DNA of 64,000 nt, taken from the NCBI GenBank assembly GCA_040954595.2, contig CM082595.2:2108001-2172000 (forward strand). Direction: 5' to 3'. Source of the stretch: Balanoglossus misakiensis. Taxonomy: Eukaryota > Hemichordata. A model generated the notes under the pieces. The model had not been told where the DNA came from and searched no databases. It worked only from the letters and a program-made list of their open reading frames with translations. Shown here one piece after another: positions 37,853-48,288 of the stretch (within the stretch, counting starts at the first letter, position 1; each line of letters begins with the position of its first letter). A program made the position numbers and the translations under genes.

Positions 37853-40171
37853 TTATTCAATATCTTCGATCCTCTGTAGCAGAAATTCTGCAGCATCTTC
37901 TCGCATCTGTTTGTAGAACTCCTCTTGCATTTCCAACTGTTCCTTTAACCTGTTGTCAACCCAACTGTCGGGTACCACATCGGAGTTGGTGGCATATACA
38001 TTGGCTTCCAGATCGTTGAGCAAGGCTTGGTCCTCTGCCGAGAGTTCCGGCATTTCAAAAGTCTGGAAGAGAGAAGGAATGGAAAGGAATTGATTGAAGG
38101 TTTGGAGGGTGACAGAGTAGATGAGTATATTAGAGAGTGTGAATGTTGTACTTGCCAGAAATTTGCTTGTAAGGTGTAACTCATAAGTTAGGAAAAGAAC
38201 TCACCTCTCTTAGAGCCTTTGCATTGGCAATTCTCTTGGTCTCTCCTACTTTGACGGCAAATGTGTACCTAGCATTGGGAACATTACTGCTAGGGGGTCT
38301 AGCTGAATGTGGTATAATACCTGCAGAGGGAACATAGTTTTTCAGATACAAGTATTAAAACCATATCACTTTGCTCAAAAGACCAAATATGGCTAGTAGA
38401 GTATAAGGTCAAAGTTCATTACCTCTAAATATGGCAATCCTTCCAAATTTGGGTTTGACAGCAGCAAGAGGTTCATATTGCTCATTCCCTTCTCCGACTT
38501 CTTGAATCGGATGGTCAGGAACTTCGTTGAAGTAGACTGTTTCTCCGTAATCGTTGGTTTTCCAGTCTGGGTTCATGTACAGCAAAAATGTGTATTCATA
38601 CTGGAATGGGAGAGGGGAATGCATCAATGGCCATGCAATAGTATACGTATATTGACTGGGCACGAGGGTAACAGGATGTACAGAGGAAACGGGGCAAATC
38701 AAGGCCTATGTACATAGCCGTGACTTACTTCATACTTTTCACAATCTTCATGTATTCGTGTGTGATCACCAGTCCTAATGACGTTCAGCGACACATCATA
38801 CGGATACCATCCCGTCTTGTTTCCACTCACATGCTGCGCCACTTGAGATACAACATCCCACATATTACTCTTGAGAAAAGATAACACCTAAAAAGAAATC
38901 AGAATATTTAAAAACTGGAGAGGACAGAGGAATTTGGAAAGATAGTCTTCTTTTTCAAACCTCCTGGCACCTTTAAAATATTTTCAAGTACACATACCGG
39001 AAACGATTTTATCCAAGCGACATTATCACTGTTTTCCCGGACTTCAGTGTCAGCATCACCGAACATCAGATTGTCTTCAACTGAAGACAGGTATGCGTAA
39101 AGAACATCAAGCTGCTCGTTTGTTAATAAATTATCATAAACAGCAAGCACACTGAAATGAGAAGCATAATACAATGTTATTGATCAAAGCAAAGCTCTGT
39201 GACATGACTTGATCAGAGACTCTCAATTTCCCTTACCGATTCTTGGAATCATAAAATTTTCTTGTAACATGTTCATCAAGGTTATCTTTTCGAACATTTC
39301 CAGGAAGCATTGGGAATTCATGTTTGCTGGAGTGCTCTTTTCCAAGCTCTTGTTCCTCAGTATTCTAAAAAATATGAGACAGTCAGTCATGATGTGAATA
39401 TTAGTGATAATGAAATTTTTTTAATGATGGATCATTAAATACTAAAGAAAAATACTGAAAATTAGTCGGATTTGTTACCTTTATCAAATCTTTCAATGCA
39501 GCTTCATATTTCTGCTTTGATTCTGTTGCTTTGATGGTAATGATGTATCCTGCTTTGAAATAGTTCATCGACGGAGGATGATATAGATGTGAGAGCTTTC
39601 CATGCCAGAAAACAACACGGCCGGTTCTTGGATGTGCCGTCATGACGATACTGGAAGAACCGTTTTTGTACAGAGACAAATGTCCATAGTCATTTTTCTT
39701 GATAACTTTATTCAGGAAAAGCAGAATATGATAATCATCTGGGGAGGTTTTTTCAAGAGTGATGCGGTCGTAACGTCGCTGGAGATTACATGTCACTGAG
39801 TATGGGTACAGTTCTTTGGACTTGGTGATGTGAGAAATAGATTCTTGTAAAATTTTCCAGACATGAGTTTTTTCAAAGAATTCCGGGGATAGTTCACTCT
39901 TCCAAGGAATGTTATTGTTGTCTTTCTCGAGTCTGGCATCACTAAATTTCCATGGTGACAGTACAAATCCATTGATTAACAAACTCTTCAGTGATTGGCC
40001 AGGCAGAAGATTATCCAAGATGGCTGCCTGGTAACCGTCTTCTGATTGGAGGAGTTGAGTGATGTGTGCTGTGACATCATCAGTTGCTTCTTTAGCACTA
40101 ACCGAGCTGTAGTTATTGAGAAGGAAAAAGGCCAAGAGAAACACACCCAGATACCCAAAATCATCCGCCAT
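37853..40171 (-). CDS. secretory-pathway 2-oxoglutarate/Fe(II) oxygenase-like protein with two DSBH domains
   Basis: Seven exons join to 545 aa: 39479-40171, 39237-39364, 38998-39151, 38729-38887, 38423-38600, 38205-38320, 37853-38062. A hydrophobic signal peptide (residues ~5-26) is followed by no obvious membrane anchor. The C-terminal domain has the prolyl-hydroxylase-type iron triad: His371 and Asp373 in RIHEDCEKYE, and distal His442 in IIPHSARPPS. Arg455 (ARYTFAVKV) is a candidate 2-oxoglutarate ligand. The N-terminal half aligns with it (LLFLN with LLYMN; HLYHPPS with HSARPPS; YIITIKA with YTFAVKV) but lacks the HxD and the Arg. A tail helix rich in Glu/Gln ends RIEDIE. The target is unknown. 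OGFOD1 has a similar two-domain plan but no signal peptide and the active domain first, so this is not simply OGFOD1. An in-frame TTG precedes the chosen ATG and was not used. Confidence 0.8.
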
Positions 40172-42734
40172 AGTCACCAATCTGTGCCATTTTCTTGCAA
40201 TCTATAGAAGATAAGCAAAAGTAACAAAATTAAAATGTTTAAGAGCTCTTGAGTGTAGGCCCATACACTCTATACCTTGAGATTGTTCTTTTGTGAGGGG
40301 GGGGGGGGGGTCAAAATGCTTGAGTCAACTTGAGAAAGTTTGTGAAGTTCGCATGAGTATTCCATTTAAATTCCCGACTAATTATTTCTTCCATTTATAA
40401 CATTCCTTTTTTCTTGGTCTTTACAGGTGACAAATGAACAACAAAATAGACTTTGACACCTTGGTACCTGTTTTGAAAACTGTGAGTATATAGTAACTTC
40501 CTGTTTAATTGACATTTCTCAGTTTGTCCTTTCGACCTATTTATAGTGTGTTTATACAAGCTCGCCGAAAATGTCAGGCCAGCTTTGGAGTAGGGAGGCC
40601 GCGGGCGACGCAGTCTAGCCAAAGACGGACACTCCCCACACTCTTACTCGTAGGGATAAGGTCAAAGGTCGCCGTGTACTCACCGAACTTGAGAAATGTT
40701 CTCGATTCAACCTTAGATTACAACCAGCCATGGTAGCAGAACTACTGATCGTTCGGTGCCTAATGTACTATTGTGCTATCATTAGCCGTTCCAGAACTAT
40801 GGTTTCGTACACTGTATTTTTAGAAGTAATACGCTCAGTACAAGTTCTGGCTTGTTAAGTTATATACATGTACTTCCTGCTTGACATCCGGGTATTCAAA
40901 CGTGAAGTTTGCGAAACTTACAGCGTATCATGCATATATGTACGTTGCACAGTTGGCAAGATCTTTACTGTACCAATGCCTTTTCTTCGGATTTTCGGCT
41001 ACTGCTATTTCGAAGATTTTCAAAACCTCTCGACTCTTTAAATTTCAACCAATTTAACCACATTTTACAATAACATCATTGAGATTAATTAAATAAGCAA
41101 AAATTAATAATGTATATTAATATAATTAGCCTGTTCGGTCTCTATTTTCCGACATGTTTCCACTGTTGTGTGCAGCAGTTTAGGAAAACCCATATGCCAG
41201 GGATCAGTTTCCTTATATGATATACCTTCATAAACGCAATACAGTAACCACACTCAGTGTTATCCAGACGAATATATTCTTACAGTTGCAGTAAAACTGC
41301 ATTGCATCGAAGTCACTTCCCCGCAAGTTCATCCTTTCTCATCCATCCATCGGGCTAAAAAAAACCTCGCGGAGACTGGGATAACCCTTCAATATGGTTG
41401 CTTCGCGACCATCAGATACTGTTGATAACCTCACCAAGTAAACAGAACTATATTTTCCAAACTTACTTGTGAAATATAACTAACACTCAGCTCCAATTCC
41501 GATCGCTGACAGCAAATTGGTGCAGGAGTATGCGCGTGTATTGGATGGATAGCTCCAAACGGACAAATACTAGAATGATTTTAAGGAAATTATAATGAAA
41601 GTGTATCCCATATGTCCAATACTAAAACTGACAAACACACTCCAACATACAAAGTGTATTGACCTGCATGTAATTGGTATACGCTACAGACCCTGGGAGA
41701 CACACATACACGCCGATTCGCACAAAAAGCCCCTAGTATTAGACACAGGTATATTTCGCTGAAAGGGGAAAAGTTTCTTTGCTTTGAGACAATTTCGCAT
41801 TTCACAGTTCAAGAACTTGTTGTTTTTCATGTTGAAACACGCTGAACTGTCAGTCAAGGTCTGCTGCTCATAACACGAGTCACATTTCAGCTTGGCACAA
41901 TGGAGCCATAACCATAAAATGCTAAATGACAATATTTTGGTATTTTTGGTATACATAAATAGACTAGTATGGGATGAAGCAACTGGCTTCAGTGAGCAAA
42001 ATAATATTTATCCCATTTAAAAACAAATAATCCGATTGAGACTGTCAAAAGTTCATGTAATGTCAGATGGTTAAAAATATTACAAAATTTGCAAAATTGA
42101 TATTAATGCTTGATGGCAATAGACTGGGTGAGGTCCCTGTTTTTGCCTTGGTAACGGCAGGTTTTAAGTGATACGTGGCAATTTGACGGCGGGTATTCAT
42201 ATCTAAACATAGAATATGCATTTATTATCGGAACACAGGGCGATACCATTGCACTGGAGGGGTGTATGCGTTCGCGAATAATATTTTTAATAATAGTTAA
42301 CAGCTGGAAACACGTAGATATATCAAAAACTCAGGATCATCAAAATCATGACTACTGTTAGGATTAAATAGGCGTTCCTGTAAACAGTCATTTCTGAATG
42401 GCATACTTGTATTATTATTTTTTATATTGAATTATGACCAGCCAAACATTTCATGAATAAGTGATATACATTGTATATGTTGATTTATAGCCTTCGCCGT
42501 AATGCTAGGACAGACCACCCCTCTGTTCATAGTAGTTCAGTCCATGTCAATTTCACGATTCACACGGAATCGTGAGAACATATGATACGCCAAGCCGTTG
42601 ACACATTTTGTGATGAAATATGAATTCTGAAATGTACTAACGGGATAACCCCGGCTAACGTATTTTATGTTTTGGTGAAATAATCCTTGATCTCCGTTGC
42701 TATAGAAGGTCACTGGCCTGTGTTTGTTAAAACC
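40172..42734. other. divergent intergenic region, oxygenase (-) and TMED6-like copy 1 (+)
   Basis: A reverse-strand acceptor-like site (CTTCTATAG) about 35 bases upstream of the oxygenase ATG hints at a 5' UTR intron. A G tract of 14 lies at 40297-40310. A 9-bp hairpin lies near the right end. The open frames at 40395-40736 and 41590-41956 have no recognisable family. Confidence 0.45.
42553..42575. repeat. 9-bp perfect inverted repeat upstream of TMED6-like copy 1
   Basis: TCACGATTC (42553-42561) pairs with GAATCGTGA (42567-42575) across a 5-base loop, 160 bases before the start codon. It could be a dimeric factor site or chance. Confidence 0.6.
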
Positions 42735-45097
42735 ATGGCCTCCGGGAACTTGGTTGTTTTTGGTGCGTGCTTAATTTTGTCGTTCGTCTGCGAGCCTGCT
42801 AATTCCGACGAGACCGGCGATCCGTTTTTCAAACTATCAGAAGGCCGTCCGTACAAGTCGTACGAGTTTACCGTCATCGTGAACGCGAGGCGACAAGAAT
42901 GTTTTCATCAGTACGTCAGAGCAGACTCTAAACTCAATGTCGACTTTGAGGTAAGACACAGTGCTACTTAAATATGTCAACTTAAACCACAGTAACATGC
43001 TTTGCCAATGAAAAACACGTGTATGAGACCTGGATACAGGCTTCTGTACCTAAATACACAGTAGCGGTGTTAAAATCGGCAATTTCTGCTTCTCGAAATG
43101 GCCATTACCATACGACATTAAGTATTAAATGTTTCAATTATTTTAATAACATCTTGTATATCGGAGAACGAAAATAATTAACCTCGGTGCGGAATTTATT
43201 GAACACGATATTGATAAATTCCTGAGGCGAAATTTCAATTGACATTCCTAAATATCGATGAAACAATCTTCGGGAAAATTATGAAAAAAGTTGAATAATT
43301 AATGTAAATATAGTATTAGAATGAACACGTATTTAAAAGGGCGGGGGACACGTGCGTATGCTATTGAATGTTACTGATAATTGCGGCTGTTATTGATAAT
43401 GGCCAGCTGTTATCACAAATAATAGATGACAGACAAATGAACAGGGTAACCTTGGCAACGCTTTGACAAAAGCACGTTTAACTGATTCTGGACGTACAAG
43501 TCTCCAGAAAGGGCATATGTATTTTTTTAACGTGAAGAGGGAACTCTGTTTTTCGGTATAAGCTCGTGTTTCGCCTTTTCATATGCATGTAACATAAACC
43601 GGCGATCACTTATCAGGGGTATCAGCCTACATATGGCAGTTCCCATGCCTGATGCGTTCGTGAAAATTACCATACTAGAATAACAATTTAGAAAGAGCTG
43701 AATATTCCTTCAGATGACCATAGGCGGCGCGCTTTTTCGCATGGCCACCCAGAAAATTGCCTATGACAAAAGCAAGAAAGAAAAGATATCCACAAATAAA
43801 TATCGTTTTGCTTATATTTCTGGCAACTCCGGTGTCCATTATTGTATTATGAATAATAATGAGCGTTATCAAGCTGACGCGTTTATTTATACATGTACAT
43901 TAAACAATATTAGCTATTATTTGTTCACCTATAATGTATGTTCGCATGTACAGACAATACCTCAATGTTTACTCTTAATTATCATGAACAACAAGCACGA
44001 TTGTCCCAGATTGCACGTTAAACCATAAAGACGTTGCTAAAACTAGTTTTCAAGGTAAACGAACTAAGGGTATCACGATGTTGTACAAACACGTTTGAAA
44101 TGTCATAAGATTACTGAAATATAAGAAGGCTTATATTGGCATGAATTTAAGTCTACGTTGGTAAATTATTCATTCTAATATCCAAAATGCACGTTAATAC
44201 TCCCAGGATTTTTATTTTAACTCCCACGCTGCCTAAACCCACGAATGCATTGATTCTTGATTTCTATCAGTCCTGCAAACCTAAGACGAATTTTAGAATT
44301 TTTTTCTTTCCCCATGGACACACTGAAACCAGTATCATCACTAGGGCCAATCAAAACATAAAGCTTTGATCATATTTTAACTCCCACGCTGCCTAAACCC
44401 ACGAATGCATTGATTCTTGATTTCTATCAGTCCTGCAAACCTAAGACGAATTTTAGAATTTTTTTCTTTCCCCATGGACACACTGAAACCAGTATCATCA
44501 CTAGGGCCAATCAAAACATAAAGCTTTGATCAGAATAGAATTAATCCCTAAATCAGCTCACTTTTGATGTCTTTTCTCGCAGCACTTTCAACCACTTATC
44601 AACCAACGCGAACAATATTACTAACCTTTAAAAAAAATGAAAAAAGTAGACCAGTTCATATTTCTTTCTTTTTTATTTCCAGCTACTGGATTCTGGCAAA
44701 GGTTACACGATTGATTTTTACATTAGAGGCCCAACTGGTCGGTCGATATTTTCAAAACCTGGACAAGATGAAAGTTCCTTCAGCTCGCTTATCAATGAAG
44801 AAGGTAAGATCAGGCCACGTCCATGACCCCTATATGATTTATCGACTCTCCAACAAGACATTAGTCTATACACGGACGTTCTGGATATATTTACTGAGTT
44901 TTTTTCTTGTTTCGCAGGTGTTTATACGATTTGTTTAGACAACGGCTTCAGTCGTTTCACTCACAAGAAGGTCTATCTGGAACTGTCTGTGTTTCAACGA
45001 GCTGAATGGAAGCGGTATGTGCAAGAGCAAGTGAAGAGAGAAAAGGAAGAGCAGGATATTCTAGAAGCTGGTGACAATGTGACTGTAAGCTTTGCTC

Positions 45098-45136
<39 letters not shown>

Positions 45137-45576
45137 GCCTGTCTGTCTGCCTGTCTGTCCGTCTGTATACACATGTACATGTGCACGGATACGCATGCAC
45201 ATGCACATGCACATGCAGATATATGGGTACGGAACCAAAGTTTATTTTGACAACCATACCTACTAGTAACTTATAGGTGTAACAAAGATTGGACTTTACA
45301 AATAACCAATACTCATCGTGTTATTCACAGGAAACCATTCTTGAAAGACTGGACTACATTTCCGAAAACCTGGACGACGCTCTGACGAAACAGACTTACA
45401 GTCGGAGGATAGCCATACGTGACTGGCACCTCTCGCAGGCAAACAACGAATACGTTCAAAAGTGGTCCATTGCACAGTGCGCTGTCATCATCACAGCCTC
45501 TGTTTGTCAAGTCTATTTTCTCAGACGGATGTTTAATATTAAGACAGTGACACCAACACAGAAGCCGAGAGCGTGA
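42735..45576 (+). CDS. TMED6-like p24 family cargo receptor, copy 1
   Basis: Type I membrane protein of the p24/TMED family, which cycles between ER and Golgi in COPI/COPII vesicles. Four exons join to 249 aa: 42735-42950, 44683-44803, 44918-45084, 45331-45576. A signal peptide covers residues 1 to ~24, followed by a GOLD domain with the conserved cysteine pair (Cys56 in QECFHQ, and YTICLDN). A coiled-coil stretch precedes a single C-terminal membrane segment. The end EYVQKWSIAQ...QVYFLRRMFN...TPTQKPRA closely follows the TMED6 pattern (NYVNWWSTAQ...YFLKRLFN...KKPRC), which is the basis for the subfamily call. The ATG at 42735 has a good context; the in-frame extension from 42687 is less likely. 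Confidence 0.88.
44213..44532. repeat. perfect 160-bp tandem duplication in the first intron of TMED6-like copy 1
   Basis: The unit at 44213-44372 is repeated at 44373-44532. From CTCCCACGCT (44221 and 44381) to AAGCTTTGAT no difference was found. Such identity means a very recent duplication or an assembly artefact. Confidence 0.95.
45100..45166. repeat. TGTC tetranucleotide microsatellite
   Basis: About 16 units of GTCT, with a few CCTG variants, begin 16 bases after the exon 3 donor of TMED6-like copy 1. An ACATGCACATGC tract follows to about 45215. It is polypyrimidine-rich on one strand and may vary in length between individuals. Confidence 0.9.
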
Positions 45577-46406
45577 TCGTCAGCTTGCCATTACTAGCAT
45601 TTCGTTTTTATTTACTTTTGAATATTTGTATTGTTCTTGAAAATCGTGCCTTAATAACAGCTATTATTAATAACGAAGTACATTTCGTACTTTTTGCTCT
45701 ATATTAGATTCCGGGTGACTTTGCATGTATATCTTATAATATTTAGCATGTCATTACATGTCATCGACATTTCATATATACAAGAGGTGGACAGACAGAC
45801 AGAGGAAGGTGTGTATTTAATGTGTGTGCGCGGAAATTTCACTGTCGCCTATAGCAAATGTTGGTGTAGAGTTCAAGCACTTCTACTGGTCTACCACATT
45901 CTCCATATACAACTTCCTCGAGGTAATAAACGGGTGCTATAGCCCTCCTAACCGGGCAATATGTGTTCAGTATACCCTGAAATATAGCGGCATGGTGTGA
46001 TAAGTTTATAAATGGAATATTTTCACTTTGTAAACATATTATGAACTAAATAAACGAAGAAACAAAAACAACCAAATAAATAATTCTACATCTCATTGCT
46101 TGTGACGTGACGATTGGCGATTCGACAGTGTGTATTTGACATCGCTATGTATAGAGTATATGAAATACTATCATCAGAATACTGGAAGATACCATTACAG
46201 CCTCAGTGCCCCTTTCGCATAGTGGATTAGTCTGTTTTAATTTATTGCAGTTTGTGCCGAATATAGTACAAAACGTACTCTGAGGCAAAAATATGATTAA
46301 CTCACATAACACAGACAGGACCAGTCGGGGAGCACGATATTTTGTGAATATCAGATCGCTCCAACTGTTGCGCTATTAAGGTGGACAATTTGCGTTTCTG
46401 GGAGTC
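45577..46406. other. intergenic between the two TMED6-like genes
   Basis: 3' UTR of copy 1, with AATAAA near 46049, and then the promoter of copy 2. A TGACGTGA element lies at 46103-46110. No other gene is seen. Confidence 0.5.
46103..46117 (+). promoter_or_regulatory. possible UPR/CRE-type element upstream of TMED6-like copy 2
   Basis: TGACGTGA resembles the XBP1/ATF6 (UPRE) and CRE cores, and ATTGG (inverted CCAAT) follows five bases on from its core. It lies about 300 bases upstream of a secretory-pathway gene. The match is short, so chance is possible. Confidence 0.3.
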
Positions 46407-47920
46407 ATGGTTACTTTGAACTGGATGGCTTTTGCCATATGTTTTATAATGTCATCCTTCTTAGAGCCAATACACACAGAAGTGAGCGGAGATCCTTTAA
46501 ACTTATTCACTAGTCTTGACGGACGCCCGTATACCTCTTACGCCTTTACCGTTATAGTACCTGCAAGAAATCAGGATTGTTTTCACCAAGACATCAAGGC
46601 CGACTCAAAAGTGAACGTCTTTTTTGAGGTAAGAAATGCTATTTTGATAATAATTATAATCTTTTAGAACTCGGTTCGTCTCAACAGAGACCATTTGACT
46701 GGACATATGCTGCTGTTAGTAATACTGCATAACCATAGCTGTACCCACCTATACCAACTCACCCACCCATCCATCCATCGTGCGCGCACACTGGCGATCA
46801 CTACGTCGGAGAATTATCCATAGGTTTATTTTTGTCTGAAATGGATTGCAGACAATACAGATCTGACCCAACGTTATTTTATGTCCATGTACACTTACGC
46901 TGGTACCTCTTTCAAATTATATACCCCGCGCTACACATGAACACGGTGCGTGAATATAAACTCATTACTGCAAAACATTTATTTAGCAATAAGTTAATAA
47001 AACACTCATTGCAGGTATCAACAAAATGGTGCAAGAAGACTTTTAACCATAACTATAACCATTATAGACACCAGTTTGCACCAACCTTCACCTATCTACT
47101 CTCTACGTTTCTAATGTTCCAGGTGTTGGAATCAGCTGGCAGAGCATACACTGTTAACTTCACCATCTACTCACCATACGCTGAAAAATTATATTCAGTT
47201 GCAGATGAAAAAGGCTCATTCAATACAACTACAACAATAAAAGGTAAGCAAGCTAACATCTTCCGAAAGGGCCACTTATTTGACTTTTCAGTTTAGTGTC
47301 CTCCACCAGTCAGATATGGTTTAAAAAAAAGACAGTTTCAAACGATGTACTTGCTCTTTCTGTTTTCAGGTGTATATTCATTTTGCATCGACAACAGACA
47401 CAGTAGATTCACACAGAAAAGAGTATACATGGAAATGACAATAAACAACAGAAAAGAATGGAAGCAATTAATACAACAGAAGATGAAAATGGAGGAGGAA
47501 CTTCTCGAAGTGAATAAAACAGCTGTAAGTGGTTCTTTCTCTTTTGTGTATGCAGACGGTGTTTTGCATTGTGTGCGAGTGGAGGGTGTATAGAAAACTA
47601 CTTTGGGACAATTTAATCCTTTGATAATCGCAATGAAAGTGAACTTTACCGAATATCCTGTTCTATTTTCGCAGGAAGCTATGCTGGATAGAATCGATTA
47701 TATTTCTGACATTCTGGATGAGATTTTAACTGTACAGGTGACGAGTAGAATGAACAGTTTACGAGACTGGTATCTTGCCAGGGCCAATAACGTATACGTT
47801 CAAAGGTGGTCTATAGCACAGTGTCTTATTATCATTACATCTTCCATCTGTCAAGTTTATTTCCTGAGACGAATGTTTCGTGTGAAAAACCTGACGCCGA
47901 CGCAGAAGCCGCGAGCGTGA
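46407..47920 (+). CDS. TMED6-like p24 family cargo receptor, copy 2
   Basis: Four exons join to 247 aa: 46407-46628, 47123-47243, 47370-47524, 47675-47920. Intron phases match copy 1, and exons 2 and 4 have identical lengths (121 and 246). Exon 3 is 12 bases shorter, removing four residues of the coiled coil. A signal peptide is followed by a GOLD domain with cysteines in QDCFHQ and YSFCIDN, then a coiled coil, a membrane segment, and a tail ending TPTQKPRA, identical in its last eight residues to copy 1. The first intron is much shorter than in copy 1. The pair arose by tandem duplication; different expression or cargo is only conjecture. Confidence 0.88.
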
Positions 47921-48288
47921 TCATCAACTTGTCTCCTGACTACTTGTATGACTTCTAAAAACATGGATATACTTCATTCAGTTGACTTTGGAATGATTAA
48001 TTTCGCTAGTATGGAACTTTGAACTGTATAATTAAATTAAAATACAAGAAAGCATTTCGCTTAATTGCATATTTTTTCAATAGTATTTGTTTCAAACTTG
48101 CGAGCATATTAATTTGTCGGGAGGATAGATGTAGTATTGAACGTTGAGGGCGTTGACGAACCCCAGAGTAATTATTCAAAATGGCGCTGTGAAGTGAGGA
48201 AGACAGTGTTATCATCAGCGATAATTTTTCCCAGTTAACGTCTAAAGCGGTTTCAATTGCTTGTCATGTAAGCCGAAAAGCCAGAACA
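47921..48288. other. short intergenic, TMED6-like copy 2 to PLEKHM2
   Basis: Contains the 3' end of the TMED6-like gene and the promoter and 5' UTR of PLEKHM2 in under 370 bases. No further gene is seen. Confidence 0.5.

Noticed and set aside
42687-42734. N-terminal extension of TMED6-like copy 1
   Set aside because: It would place 16 residues before a good signal peptide; the ATG at 42735 has better context.
44957-45276. Open frames of repeated CLSV/TDRQ residues
   Set aside because: Produced by the TGTC microsatellite; only the exon part up to 45084 is coding, in a different frame from most of them.
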